From the NCBI GenBank assembly GCA_916613615.1, contig OU744720.1:5125749-5189748 (forward strand): a DNA stretch of 64,000 nt. Direction: 5' to 3'. A program made the position numbers and the translations under genes. Below the pieces are notes generated by a model, which was given only the letters and a program-made list of their open reading frames with translations, did no database searches and was not told the origin of the DNA. Source of the stretch: Steromphala cineraria. Its lineage: Eukaryota; Mollusca; Gastropoda; Trochida; Trochidae. Positions 51,256 to 64,000 of this stretch are shown one piece after another; the first letter of the stretch is position 1; each line of letters begins with the position of its first letter.

Positions 51256-52829
51256 ATTACTTTATCTGTTTATTTCTGATAATTATGTTATGACCCAAAA
51301 TTGGAATTCTCGATTTCTCAGGGATTTGTATCTCAATATGTTTTGCATTTGAATACTTAAAGGTGGTAGTGTTAATTCTGTTTCCGGATTTGACAACAAA
51401 GACAGCGCCTACGTAATCGTTTTCTTTATTGAAGTTGATAATGATGAATCTTTCCCAACAGAGGGTACTCGATGAAATTCATTCTGCAAAATGACTTAAC
51501 TAGCCTCTGTTAGATAAATGCAGAATGATCCCCAAAAGAGAAAGTAGTTGCCGACAAACCGTAAGTGTGTAACACCTAATCCAATGTTGATAAGTATCTG
51601 ATAATAGATACACATTTACACGTAATGCAACAGTCATCACATAACGGTTGTGAACAAATGTAACTTTGTAACAGATAAAACCACCTAAGGTGTAACGTTT
51701 CTTTTGTACCTCTGTGTATTATCAAGTATTTTTACCTTTTTTTCATTTTTCAAACATTGCTTTTGTAGACGTGTCTTCGATTATTAAAAAACTATGTTTT
51801 ATTCTAAATGCGAAGTTGTCTTTAGTACGATCCAAAGGCTGCGAGTCAGCTTTTGTTGAACAAAGACACACGCACAGTATTTCAAACTGATTTAGACCAA
51901 GGTCCGCTTATACATCCGTCCTATAATGATATTTTTTTGTGAGAACGTCCCACTGCAGTGGCTAATCCTTCAATATTAACACCGTCACTTCCCGCGTCAG
52001 TCAAAATCTTGCCCAACCGGACAAAAATATAAATTCGGTTGTTTCCAAAATATGATTATGCAGTTTAATATTGCATGGTGACAAAACATTTCGTTCTTTG
52101 CAAGTATTTTCAATACTACAAACAGAAAGAGATCCAATATTGTCCTTAAATGATAAGCTTCTTGCTAACATCATGACTGGCGTCCTGTTGCCAAGATATT
52201 TAGCACCGAACAGCGACCAACTATGGAGAGTTCCTTACTCAATCGAAAACATTATTGACGTAACATTTATGATTATGAATCTTGCAACACTTGCTTTTTC
52301 TATGACTGCCATTTTAAAAAAACTGTTAATATTCGATTAATGATAACATTTTTCCTATTGAAATGTTTGTTATATGTTAATCAATATCTGAAGGTATAAA
52401 ACAAACTCTTCATTTATTTACTACTTCATCCCGTTGAAACAGCCATCGACATGGTTAATGATCAGCGGTAAAAGTTAATTCAACATATAGTCAATAATGC
52501 TAACATCCTATATCATAAACAACAATATTGAGATCGTATTTAACTCTTTGAGGATATGTATTATTTGAAAATCAAAGTAACATTCTGTGAAGAACTAAAC
52601 ATTACGCTAAAGTGCCACTTCCATTAATAAAGATATACAGATTAGGCTAGAGAATTTAAAAATCTAGTTTAACCGAGAATGGTTTCGAATCGATCTTATT
52701 GAAATTAACTTTGAACAGTCTTCTTCAAGTAGATTTTTGTTTTCAATGACATTCTTTCTAAATAGTCAATATTGCTCTAATTGTATCACAAACCTGAAAG
52801 CATATTTTAAACTCAGTATGGCTCGGGTG

Positions 52830-53172
52830 CATTCTCTCCCACATAGGCAGATCAAGTCATGAAATGTTGATACAGCCTCTGTTTTATTACGCCGAAATCC
52901 GTGGGTTAGGGCAGTTTCCCCTGGCGGAAAAAATTGCAACACAATCCATTTGAATTTCTTACTCGAATGACAACGCTTCTCGCATGGAAGGGTGGTTCAT
53001 ATCACAATGCCTTTGCTATGATTCAGTAGCCAAAATGATGACTTACGAACAGCGTCGCTGATTGCACAACTAACTTTGAATGCCATCCCATTCTATCCCA
53101 CAAACTCGGCGTAATATAACAGAGGCTGTATCAACATTTCATGACTCTATGTGCCTCTGTGGGGAGAGAATG
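52830..53172. mobile_element. Family B MITE, short subfamily, copy 3
   Basis: The 343-bp element starts CATTCTCTCCCACATAGGC and ends GCCTCTGTGGGGAGAGAATG. Flanks GGCTCGGGTG (left) and GGTTTGGGTG (right) look like a diverged 9-10 bp target duplication. The inner ends also carry inverted CAGCCTCTGTT / AACAGAGGCTG tracts. Confidence 0.85.
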
Positions 53173-54181
53173 GGTTTGGGTGATGCTCTGGCTGGATTCG
53201 ATCAAAAATACGAATGCATTTCTTTGAGAGGCTTCTTAGCATAAAGTTTTTTCTGTTTAGGATGGACAATCTCATTGAAATATACAACATAATGTAATCA
53301 CCACATATTCCCATATTTCAAAAACAGTTATTATATCATAATTATTTATTGCAGACAGTTTATCAACCGCTCAGAAAACAATAGTATTGAATACGTGTGA
53401 CCGACGATGTATCAAGCTTAAGAAAACAATCGATTATCCAACAGATCATGTTTTTGAACTTGTGGAACAGTAACCTTAATATCGTCTTCATAAACTAATC
53501 ATACCAGACGCCCTCCATTTAAAGTTCATTTACCTTAACTAGATTAACACCCGAACGTATTGGCAACCTTTCTCTGAAGTAATACCTAAGTGTTCCATGA
53601 CTATTGAATTGTCATTGCACAGGATTAGAGATATGATGAAGTAGACACAGCGCTCAAATAACCATGGGAGCAGTCAGCTGAACAGCACATTAATCTGAAC
53701 TGGAGCTGGCTGTATCCAACTGGCGCCCAAACAGGAAATACCTGAATCCATGGGGATGTTGGGTCTCTTGTTTAACGTATTATGTTGCAAATAAACGTTG
53801 GTTCACAATAAATACTCATGTTGTACTGTTAAGTACGTTTGTTTTTAACAAAGCATATTTTGAAGATATCTTTTCATGGTAGATCAAATATTGTATCATT
53901 CATGATCCGTTTTTATTTGCGTAAGTTTAAAATGTTATCTTTAGATCTGTTGAACGATACAAGAGAAGAAGAAGACCATGAAGGTGATAATGATACAATG
54001 AAACTTAACGCCAATAGCGTTACATTTTATAGATACCTTCTTGCCTACATCTGAATAAATTAACTACAAAAAGCACGACTATCATTCTAAGATTTGTAAC
54101 TACAATGAGACTCCGCGCATGTTGGTAAGATACATGTGTCAAACGTTACGAGTTTGATGTTCTTCCATTATATACATATAT

Positions 54182-54305
54182 AGAACGTCATACGTTCGTA
54201 TTTGGGTCGTTTGTATTGAACGAGTATTCGAACTCGTTGTTCCTCCGCGTCCATGACATCTTCGAGTTCAATACAACCGACCCAAATGCACACGTATGAC
54301 GTTCT
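54182..54305. repeat. Near-palindrome, 43-bp arms
   Basis: The left arm (54182-54224, AGAACGTCATACG...TTTGGGTCG) pairs with the right arm (54263-54305) with about six mismatches, leaving a 38-base centre. It forms a 124-bp hairpin-capable unit, probably a miniature palindromic element. Confidence 0.85.
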
Positions 54306-54353
54306 GTATTTATTAGATACTCTCTTTTAACCTTTTTACAAGTAGAGTAGAGC

Positions 54354-54815
54354 CGTGCTATTCCGTACGGCCGGCTAATTCGGTACACCTCGATGTTTGG
54401 CTTTGTAACGTCTCTCGTTTGTTTTGAAAAGTGTAAAAATAAATTCCTTCCAAAGCTAAAACAGTTTTGAAAACTTGCTTTCTTATTCAGGATGTCATTT
54501 TCTATCAAACATATACTAGAAATGATGATTGGTTGAAAAGATGTTGGTCACGCCCATTGTTTTACCCTGACCTTAATTTTTGTCATTCAAGGTCATTCAT
54601 TACTTTAGGCTATTTCGGGCCATTGCTTAATCAATATGAAATTTATAGAAAATAAATTTATTGGGATAAAATATTTGGAACTTAATAAACATTTTAAAGT
54701 AATACCTTAATCAAAACACAGAATTTTGAAAAAGAAATAAGACCAAACAAAAGTGTACGGAATAGCACGCAGCTAAATTTAATGCCTTTGCAGGGTGCTT
54801 GTTATTCCGTACACC
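54354..54815. repeat. Inverted repeat pair CGTGCTATTCCGTAC
   Basis: A perfect 15-bp inverted repeat occurs at 54354-54368 and 54755-54769, and a third related copy GTGCTTGTTATTCCGTAC at 54795. The 400-bp interior has no convincing frame. It may be a small non-autonomous element lying beside the palindrome at 54182. Confidence 0.6.
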
Positions 54816-57800
54816 GATTTGCGGTTTAACCCTCTCACTGCCACCAAGCAGAACATGATTTTCAGGCCTGAAACTTTTGAAGATTTTCATTTTTAAATGT
54901 TATTTTTAAGTTTGTCCCTTTGAAAAAGATCGATTCTTTTTACAACATACATTTATGACAGGATAGTATCAGTTTAAGAATTTTAAAAGGAAAATGCAAA
55001 ATGTATGGCGTTTCCCTTGTTTAACCTTTTGGTATCAAAACCTAAAGAGATAATTAATGACATCTGATTTGGATCTTGTACGTGTATATTGCCATATATG
55101 ATGATTTAAATTGAAGATATATTATAAAAAACGCAATAAATAGAGGTCAATAACAATCTACTAGTTTGGGAACTTAGTCAAGATCTAATTGTTCCGCTAC
55201 AAATAAAGAGTTGAGATTGTCAAAAGATGCAAAAAATACTCTTCAGATATTGTGATATATGGGGATTATATTTGCAGCGAAAATAAAATCAAACTGTTAT
55301 TGAGGATGGCTTTAAAAAATTGCCACTGACGTTCTCTGTTTACAGTTATCACGAAAATGAGATAAATCATCACTGTTGGTATACCATATAGTATCTTGCA
55401 AATGTGTTTGATACCACGTTGTTATTTCGTCAGATATTTAAAAACCATTGTTAAATACATCTTCAAGATTTGTTCAGATCAATTAAATTTTACAATCTAT
55501 GTTAATTTGATTTGACTTGAAAGCTTTTCATATGAAAACTAGAAATCATTATTATCATTAAGAATGCTAAGATGATTTGAGCACAAACTAACACTTTTGC
55601 TATAAATGTTGTATAATATTTCCTTAGAATTTCTTCGTGTCACCTGTGGGACGTCCATCGATAACCTATACACTATAACATGAAGTGCTGTCACCGTATG
55701 CAGTAACCATTCTCGATGTGTCTGCCCACTGGGACTCTGACAGACTTGATTACAATGATTGGAAAGCCAGAGGGGGAGAAATACGGCGTTACGCTTCTTT
55801 GACTAACAGATCTCTAGCTGTGTGTGTGTGACAGACGAACAAATAAGCAAATAATTTGACGTCATAAATATATTTTTGTTTTTATGTCATATTTGTGAAA
55901 TATAAAGAGTAAATCCAAGGCATTTATGCAGTGTTACACTATGCCATATGCATTACAATAAAAAGAACGTGTTCCAAAATTTATACTGGTTTTGCGTCTA
56001 AGAAATAGAAGTATAGAATCGATGAAAATTAATGTTTAACAATCATTAAATCATGACAATATGAAAGATTTTCTTTCAAGAGCGTATATCACGAAGAAGA
56101 AAAACGAAACGGTTTTTGAAGAAAAAATACATATTCAAATACGCAAATAAAAATTAATCTCAAAAGTATAAATAAGCATTTGAGAATTAAAAAATCAACA
56201 GAACTTCTACTACATATGCTTCCTACCCTGGTCACTGACAATCGATGAAAATCTCCAGGCTTATAATCACATAAATATGTAGATGAATAAGGATCATCGC
56301 CTATCTCACAATGATATAAAGTCTTCGGAACTCTCTGATCATAATTGAAAAATCCCTCAAAGGAAGAGAGATGATAGATTGAATATTTTATTGAAAAGAA
56401 TCACTCGCAAGGGAGAACTTTGATTAATAACAGCATTCAGTTTTATTAATACAAAATGTGTGAACGTTGAAAGCTTTCAGTAGCCCTTTGTTTCATCATA
56501 ATACTGCATGTATGTATTGAATAAATCACATTTCTCTTGTATCTTTGCCCATTCCATTTTATCAAGAATAATAATTTTATCAACTAAACAATATCTCACC
56601 TATTCACTCGACATTTTCATTTGAGTATATAGTTTATTTCTTAGAAGTGAGATCGTAAAAAAACATACAAAGAACTTCACAGTCTGTCTATCCTCTATCA
56701 GAATTGGTAGTTAAATACTTCCATATTACATACACGGATCATTATCGTACACAAGCATTATATCAGACGTTATCTGCCCCAAGTGTATTGATATGATAAA
56801 GCCCCAGATATAAACGCCAGAAGATTCAAGAGGGCATTACATATTCAACTATAAAACTCTGATACCAATAAAACATCCTATACGGTACAAAGGAAATATA
56901 GTCGCAAGCGAAGACATCATGATTCAACCGTAAATCTAACATATTCATTATACAAGTAATAATGTCAACAATCATTCCTGAAAGTTTTATGAAAATCCCG
57001 TCAAGCAGTAAGCTTAGCATTGGAAAGGATCATTTACATTTTTCGTCGGAGCTGACCACATGTTAGGAAAATGCGTCATCGCGACCAGAAATTACTGTTC
57101 GCGAGCGATTTTACTTCTTTATTGTAAAAACCTTAGTCATTTCTTACTCTCATGCAAAAATCATGAAATTCCTCGGTCAGGTTTTGAGTAATCTGCTCTT
57201 GAAAATTGTGTTTTTTTAAATTACAAGTTTGAAAGGTTCCTGCAACCAAAGTATTTTGATTTTTTGAATTTGAAGACAAACCTGTTAAAGTCCAATATCT
57301 AAGCTAAATTATGTGTAAATTGCAGCTTTCTACTATCATAAGTAGCCAAATAGTGAATCACCAAGTGTCAAACCTATAGATATAGAAGTGTAACCCTTGG
57401 TTTCATCACAAATTACATTTTATTCTACGGTGCGTAATCTTTGCTGTGTAATTGCAGCGTCTCAGGACTACAATTTTCAAACCAGAAGCACATACAATGA
57501 CAAGCTTTAATTTGCCATGTGTGTACTTTCTTTTCCCTTTTCCCAAACAACACACAATGCCAGATGCGTTTGCTGAAAATGGTCTTTTGTTGACTAAAAC
57601 TCATTTTTAGACATTCAAGTAGTTTCGCTTTTCTTCTTACATGTACAAACTTAACACACAAACTAAGGGGAAATACAACCATTTCGTCTACAAAACACCA
57701 CTTTGTACTTGAATTTATAAGATTTTTTTATAAGCATTAGTTATTACTGATCTTAACTAGAAGCATCTGATTTTCATCTGTTGTATCATAGTGAAATAAT

Positions 57801-58368
57801 GTTCTTTTTAGGTTTATCAGTTATCGGAAAGTGTTGAAGGAATTCTCTCTTTCATTCATCGAATAAGGCGTGTCACTTTCATAAATGACCTAAATGTCAG
57901 TAAACGTTTGTCAAACATAAAGTCAGTAATGTATTCAATGCGATCTGAAATGATTTGTTGAATGGTGGCTAGGCGTTTCACAATGAGGTCTTTCTGAAGT
58001 TCAGTACTTAAGTAGGTCACTCATATCGTCACTGCTTGTTAATTGTGTTTTTGTTTAAAGATTTTGAAACGATATTTTACTACTTTGAAATCACAAGGAA
58101 ATACGTGTTTGGTGAAAAACGTCAAACATTTACGGATTACGGATTATGGAAAAAGTCCCTTGACCTTGTTTAACATATAAGAGAATAATTGAAAAGACTT
58201 CACCTTTCAAGTTTGATATAGAAAATGAAAACTATGCGATTTAAAGAAATTCCTTAAATTGGCTTCGAGAATCGCTAGCTACTTGAACAAGAGGATATTT
58301 CAAAAACATATAAACAGTACATTGTCTTTAAGTACAAAGTTTAAGGACCTTAAAACGACCCTACAAGT

Positions 58369-58712
58369 TTAAAGGGGCAGTAGCACGTTTTTTAGGGAGA
58401 GTATAAGTTGATGTCAGGAAAATGAAAATTAAGGTTCAAATTAAAAGACAATGCATTTAAACTAAGTGGAGCAGTAATAATTCAAACATATAATGTAAAA
58501 TTTAGCCATGCGATTCATTTTTCTTACATAAAATGAATTAAAGGTGTTAAAAAAAATGGCCGCCAATGGATTTTAGGTGAATCTTCATACTTTGTTCTCT
58601 GACTATGGAAGATTGGTTTGTGTAATGAGATTTAATACATTAAGCGTTAACTTACAATTATAAGTGAAAAATTCCAAATATGAAATTATCAAACGTGCTA
58701 CTGCTTCTTTAA
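58369..58712. mobile_element. TTAA-flanked MITE, family A, copy 4
   Basis: The 344-bp element starts AGGGGCAGTAGCACG, ends CGTGCTACTGCTTCT and is bounded by TTAA at 58369 and 58709. Its interior is collinear with copy 2, including 'TTTAGCCATGCGATTC' and 'AAATGGCCGCCAATGG'. It is non-coding. Confidence 0.88.
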
Positions 58713-60485
58713 TTTACAAGAAGCATGTGATGTTTGGTTTCTACTACTGCTGTTACATCTAAAACCGAACCTAATGATAAAGTGTTTTTGTAACGCCAGA
58801 CGGAAATCTTTATCTCATAAAACATACATAATCCATCAGCTTGAAGTGTAAAGTAACAATAAACGAATAATACCTTATGCAGAATAGAAAATGCATAACT
58901 GGTATACAGATTCTATCCTTGTGAACTGTAAGGTATTCTACCAAATAAATTGTCGATTTGTTTTCCAAAAAATGGAGTCATTTCTTCTTTTTTTCAGATC
59001 AGCTAAAAACCACAAAATAATGTGCCAATAGATTTTGTTATGTACACATTCGGGATCAAATCGGAAAAGATTATCCGTTTATTCAACAAATGACAACAGA
59101 GTTGATTTAGCATTTTATCTTCGGGGAAACATTGGGAGTGCAAACATTGGCCTTTGAATCAGATGCTGTTTAAAAGGCAAATTTTGATGAAAATTCATGG
59201 TAATTTGAGAGTTTAAAGGGGACTTAACAAATTAATCACAAATACCATCTATTACTATTACAGTAATATTTCAAAGATTATCAAACTAAAAGCAAAGTGA
59301 GTTAAACCATATGATGATAAAATCGAACTTGAATCTTATAAAACCGATCGATCATGAGTGACGATGTGTCAAATAAAAAGGTATACGTGTTGTGAATGGT
59401 TTTGGTCACCTTGGAATCAATCGTGTAGTGGTAAAGCTTTGCTACTTTCTATCATAATCAATCGATAAAATTACCTCATAAAAATCTAAAGCTTAGCACA
59501 CAAATGTAGAAACACATGTTATCATAAGTGGAAGTTATTAATGAATCCCTTTGTCACGACGTGAGTTATTAAACGGAGTATTGATAGGGATCATCTTCTT
59601 AGCCTAGAGAAGCTGTAACTAATAAAGTGAATCACACAACAAGAACCATAAAGTACAAGGGAAGCAACACAGCAACAACTATATTATCGTGTATCATATT
59701 AATGGGTCATCATTGTAATAGGCGACTTTCTTTCAAACTGTCTAGTGATTGGAGCTGTTTAATTGAAACCTCCCAGATATATACATTCTTGCCCAAATGA
59801 ACACAGTGTTGTTTATCATAGAATCGTTTAGAGACAATGACTATTTACCACTGATAACTTGTATTGTCAGTATTCATCAGTATAACAACCCGACATACTC
59901 TAATGTCATTTCACACCAGAAGCGTTTGTGAAACAATAATGTAAAAGAACTCTTAGTAACCTGGTTTATCAACATAATATGTAACTTACATCTTGAACAT
60001 TGTCATGGAAATTACTTCTTTTAAGATCGGTCATATCTGAAACTCAACAAAACACAAATTGCTTTGATGTGCGTATGTTCCTTTGAACCATAATCAACAT
60101 ATGAATATGTATATTCAATCTATTTGTTATGTCATACTTGGTCGTAATATCTTTCCATAAGTCATTCTGTGGATAAAAATTGCTGCGGTTAATTATATGA
60201 TTGAAAAGGTCATTTCTTTATTGAGTTGCACAAGAGTCTGTTACTTGTTTTCCGAAATTAAGCCTTTAGATACTTCCTTTTAATTACAGACCCGAGTGGC
60301 TTTATAACTATTCACAGACACGACTATTGTACATTTAAACCATCAAAGATCACTGATAGACAACAACGATTGGTCTCAATCTAACGAATATAGATCCATT
60401 TGAAGTCTACCTCACAAGTAGTTGATTGTGCTCAAGTAATTTCATGTGAATAAAAACGTAAATGAGTGGGCAATGTTTAAGCACC

Positions 60486-60750
60486 GTTAGAAATTAAAAT
60501 ATTATTTTAACTAGTACAAAGAGCTAACATGGATGTCTTATAGATGGTACGACCCGTTTATATGCAATAAATTATCATTATCAATAGCCAATCAGCAAAC
60601 ATAAATATTTCAGCGATTTGCGGCGTTAGAAATGAAAATACAGTTCCAACCAGTACAAAGTGTTACAAGAGATGTATAATAGATGATAAGACCCATTTAA
60701 AAGCTTAAATGTATTGTGACAGATGGCCAACAGCAAACATCAAACACTGA
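60486..60750. repeat. Tandem duplication, two ~139-bp units
   Basis: Units start with GTTAGAAATKAAAAT at 60486 and 60625 and share 'AGTACAAAG', 'TATAGATGRTA' and 'AGCAAACAT' tracts. The copies have diverged considerably, so the duplication is old. No coding content. Confidence 0.75.
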
Positions 60751-63249
60751 CAACATCACATAAGTCTGATTAAACAATTCCCGCTTGGAAGTAGTCAACA
60801 CTACAATACCACTGGGTACAATCACTCTCACGATGTGCTAAAAATTGCTCTATTAATCGTCATTAACCTCAACAGTAAGTGACAAATACTGTATTGGAAT
60901 ACCAAATTGACTACAAATGGTTTGATTGTTTGGTTCCCATTTCGTTATTAGTGGATTTTAAAGAGTGTACGTGTGACAACATTAAGGAAATGTAGTCACT
61001 TTAAGGTAAAGACTTCATGTGAAGAAACTCCTATCGTTTACTATTCTGCACGCGATGCTGCCCAAACATCAATATATTCAGAAAGCTTTATCGTAGTTTT
61101 GCATGAAAACCTACTCAAATTGTTTAATTCATATAATTTTTACCAGAATGGAATGTAAAAAATCCAAAATAACCAATAAATATAAGAAAATGTAATTGTT
61201 CACAGATAATTCGTGAAAGAATGAAAACGTTTTTTGTTAAGATTACTTGTTAATCATTATATAGCGCTCCACGGTGCAAGCATGAGTCATATATTTATAT
61301 GATTTAAGGTACAATTTAAGGGCACGAGCTGTTTACTTACACAGCTTAACTTCATATAAGTGCTAATCGGTCTCTAAATTAACAACATAAAGCTTTTAAT
61401 TTGCGAATATAGTTCAAACCCGGACAATGGCGCGCGACAAAAAGTGAGAATTTGAGTCTGGGATTTACAAGGTTGGCATTGATATGAATTGTACTTGAGT
61501 TTTCGAATTCGACACACACTTTACTAAAATGTTCAATGTTCATAGAAAACTAATACTTTTATGGGGGGATCGAAGTGTTAGATGTTTTGATTGAATATGA
61601 TTATATTGGTGTTTTGAAACGTGTACATCTATGAAATTTACAATGAACAATTACGAAGTGTCTCTTAAAAAGCTTTCAATATTTTGCAATATGATATCAT
61701 GTTTGATGCCATACCAATGACGTGCATAAACAAGCTAACCATAGATTCTTTGAAATCGTCAATTGTTTTCTCAACATTTTGGCTACATAAAATTGTTGAA
61801 GGCTTTATTGACTTTTGATGCTTTCAGGAAGTGTGTGTGATGGTGCATCAATTGCGGACACCGGTGACAAGTTGACGTACTTGATACAACAACAGAGCAA
61901 TTATAACAATCGTTATTTCAAAAGTTTTGATGTATTTGGATGCGTTCATACCAGTTGCAAGTTAGTGCGTGTAAAGAATATCAATTTCAAATCTATAATG
62001 TTTCAACCAGACAATGCTTGAAGGTGTGTCTAGTAAACAATCGACTCAGAAACATGGATTGTATTTCATTTCTATTATCAACAATAACAGACCTTGCTGA
62101 ACAGCATTCAAATGGAAAATATTTAAAAAAACGTGAAATAGATTGATATATGTTAGCTCGAAGGGGTGTCAACAGCATGTCCTTGCTTACCGTTGTTTCA
62201 CTTACCTATCACGTAGTAATCATCCACTGTGTACTCATCATCTCGTAATAATAGCAAATGAGTAATGCAGAAACATTGACTCGATGGCAGAAATTATAAT
62301 TACAAACTTTTAAGGTTATTTGAAAATTTCATACTTGTATGAATTGTTTAAATATAATTTTAGTACAAAGCGTTATTTATTTTATTTATTTATTTTGTTG
62401 TTTACCGTCCTTCTTTACGATGTATACTAGCCAAAACACGTTAGGAGGGTGACCCCAGAGTACGACTTTCGTCAAAAGACATATTATTGCATCACCCAAC
62501 ATCTCTAAACTCCTCTTTATCAATACATCATTTTTAAACATTTTGAAACCGTCATATATCATATTATTGTATGTAGCTTTCATCTGTGGTAACTTTAAAA
62601 TAAAGGAAAACCATTTATTTTTAACGGTTTTGTGTACGGTTTTGCCTGTGCGGGGAATTCAAAGAAAATTGTCTATCAGCAAGTTAAAACGCTGCCATTT
62701 GAAATCTAACTTGAACCAGTAAACACAAGTTTATTTTAAGATATATTCAGCATTGTTGAAACAATGTCTGCAAAATGAGATATATTATGTCCTGTTCACA
62801 AGTAGAAGTCTTAAAGTGCATTGTATACAATGTGTAACACCTTTGTTGTGAAATATTGAATAATGACTATTCTTTCACAGATGCAAATAAAAGAACACAA
62901 TTTATGGTTATTTGAGATCAAGATGTATTTTATTATGAACATCTCATTTTCTCGAAATTCAAAGGGATCCAATCACATTGTAAGTCACTGTCTAAATAGG
63001 CAACTCATCTGTTTCAAATGGATGACTATAAGGTTATGTTCCTTTTCCCGTTTTCAAATTTCATATAAACGATGACCTGTATCGTTGTCAGCACACTACC
63101 AACGTAGAAAATGACACTCAGTATGAGAATGTTGATGTAGCCTTCATTGTTTTATCAGCCACATCACACACTCGTAATCTTCCTGTTCTCCACAACCATC
63201 ACGTCGAATCCTGAAAGTTCGTTCCACCAGATCACCACGACCATACTCA

Positions 63250-64000
63250 TCATAGAGGCACATACACACGGGACTGTCTCCTTCTGTACAGGGTGAGTAG
63301 GAGGAAGGGGCTGAACAACACAACCTGAAGACGAGAAGAGAACACAACACATGTGTACTGTTGAGCAAGCTTTGGCATGTAAGAAAGTGAGTGAGTGAGT
63401 TATTGTTTTACACCGCTTGGGCAATATGCGTTGGGATTCATAAATGATTTAAACAGTCATTTATAATATACATATTTCGACATTGCTTTAGTGAAGTAAT
63501 GATGACAGAACAAGACGATGATGATGTTGATACCAACCGGAGATATGAGAAGGAATGAGCCAACGGTCGCCATCCAACCAAAACCGTACACGTCAGTGAG
63601 GGCACCGCCCACCAGGGGGCCTAGGAACGTACTGAGAGTGGACAGGTAATTGGGACGTGTCGTTAGTAGTTTTATAACGAGGGAACATATTGCTACACGT
63701 TTGCATACATTTTGAGTGAGTGAGTGAGTTCACGTTTTACGCCGCTTAGGTAATATTTCAGCTATGAGCGGTGAGACCTATTTTTAGCGAATACACTTGA
63801 AAGTATTTTTCTGAATGTTCATTTGAGAGAAACAGTAGATTGAAGACGATAAAGGTAGCAAGGCAATTGATATCGTTCATCTGGATTAAATTCTGGACCT
63901 TAATGAACAATACCATTCTTCTACTATAAATCAATAGAAAATGTTCATGTGGTTATGTAAACTTCTTGTCCTCTTAAAACATATCACCTACCCTAGACTG
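63250..64000 (-). CDS. 3' end of an MFS transporter gene, SLC18B1-like (partial)
   Basis: Three exon pieces on the - strand join in phase. Bases 64000-63992 end at donor GTAGGTGA; exon 63631-63538 follows an acceptor CTCTCAG and ends at a GTTGGTAT donor; the last exon 63324-63250 follows TCTTCAG and ends at TGA. The junctions read ...SLG-TFLGPLVGGALTDVYGFGW..., a typical MFS helix-10 Gly/Pro motif, then a hydrophobic last helix and a basic RRR tail ending VPL. From memory of the family this spacing fits SLC18B1-type vesicular polyamine transporters; only about 60 residues are visible, so the exact subfamily is uncertain. Unspliced reading past 63538 gives an alternative hydrophobic C-terminus. 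Introns carry GTGAGTGAGT-type mollusc repeats at 63386 and 63713. Confidence 0.72.
63386..63432 (+). repeat. Mollusc GTGAGTGAGT repeat, copy 1
   Basis: The short repeat reads GTGAGTGAGTGAGT then TGTTTTACACCGCTTGGGCA. It lies in the last intron of the transporter gene. I know this repeat type mainly from gastropods. Confidence 0.75.
63713..63775 (+). repeat. Mollusc GTGAGTGAGT repeat, copy 2
   Basis: The segment reads GAGTGAGTGAGTGAG, then CGTTTTACGCCGCTTAGG and TAATATTTCAGCTATG. It lies in the intron of the transporter gene between 63632 and 63991. It is closer to the consensus I remember than copy 1. Confidence 0.8.

Larger units (their letters stand above)
49540..63249. other. Intergenic region right of gene 2
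   Basis: The interval contains SINE-like repeat copy B (50597-51255), MITEs at 52830 and 58369, hairpins at 54182 and 54354, and a tandem duplication at 60486. At 53640-53800 there is a GC-richer patch ending in AATAAA signals (about 53786 and 53807) that could be a 3' exon or noncoding transcript, but no frame supports it. The stretches 54.9-58.3 and 58.8-63.1 kb otherwise show nothing I can support. Confidence 0.55.

Noticed and set aside
63144..63424. Two long unspliced - strand frames with a Cys-rich or hydrophobic look
   Set aside because: They start inside an intron. After the acceptor at 63325, the third frame is the one in phase with the upstream transporter exon and gives the last helix and basic tail.

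Overview
The window is AT-rich, gene-poor nuclear DNA from an animal, most probably a mollusc. The evidence is dispersed repeat heads that I know from mollusc genomes: an 'AGCTCATCTGGCC' head followed by a GTCC/CCGT run near 34.7 kb, a 'CCCCCAGCAAAGC' head near 38.9 kb, and two 'GTGAGTGAGT...TTTTACRCCGCTT' repeats near 63.4 and 63.7 kb. The last type I associate mainly with gastropods such as abalone. Everything here was read by eye, so species-level placement is not possible.

Only three protein-coding loci are well supported. Two are related, tandemly oriented (+ strand) single-coding-exon genes, at 21.9 and 49.05 kb. They encode small secreted cysteine-rich precursors of 122 and 162 residues, with signal peptides, dibasic processing sites and two copies each of an unusual C-x-C-C-x(6-9)-C-C-x2-C module. 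The second precursor also carries a C-x2-C-x8-C-x2-C peptide. Both coding exons begin just after a splice acceptor. Far upstream of each (12.6 and 41.3 kb) lies a TATA box, a predicted start about 30 bases on, a noncoding exon of about 26-29 bases and a strong splice donor. I infer that each gene is split by a first intron of roughly 8-9 kb. This pair is the most interesting content of the window. I do not recognise the family by name.

The third locus is the 3' end of a major-facilitator transporter on the - strand at the right edge (63250-64000). It is spread over three exons whose splice phases join into one reading frame resembling the last two membrane helices of SLC18B1-like proteins.

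The rest is repeats. There is a four-copy MITE family flanked by TTAA. A second MITE family has CATTCTCTCC ends and 9-bp target duplications (exact in two copies). There is a 5'-truncated LINE with a 521-codon open frame and a poly(A) end (16.5-18.3 kb), and a decayed LINE of another clade (34.1-34.7 kb). tRNA-headed SINE-like repeats include an inverted pair at 28.3-30.3 and 50.6-51.3 kb. Several tandem arrays, two long microsatellites and several hairpins complete the picture.

Layout: 1-12.6 kb repeats and intergenic DNA; 12.6-22.3 kb proposed gene 1 with its long intron (holding the LINE); 22.3-41.3 kb intergenic, repeat-dense; 41.3-49.5 kb proposed gene 2; 49.5-63.2 kb intergenic; 63.25-64 kb transporter.
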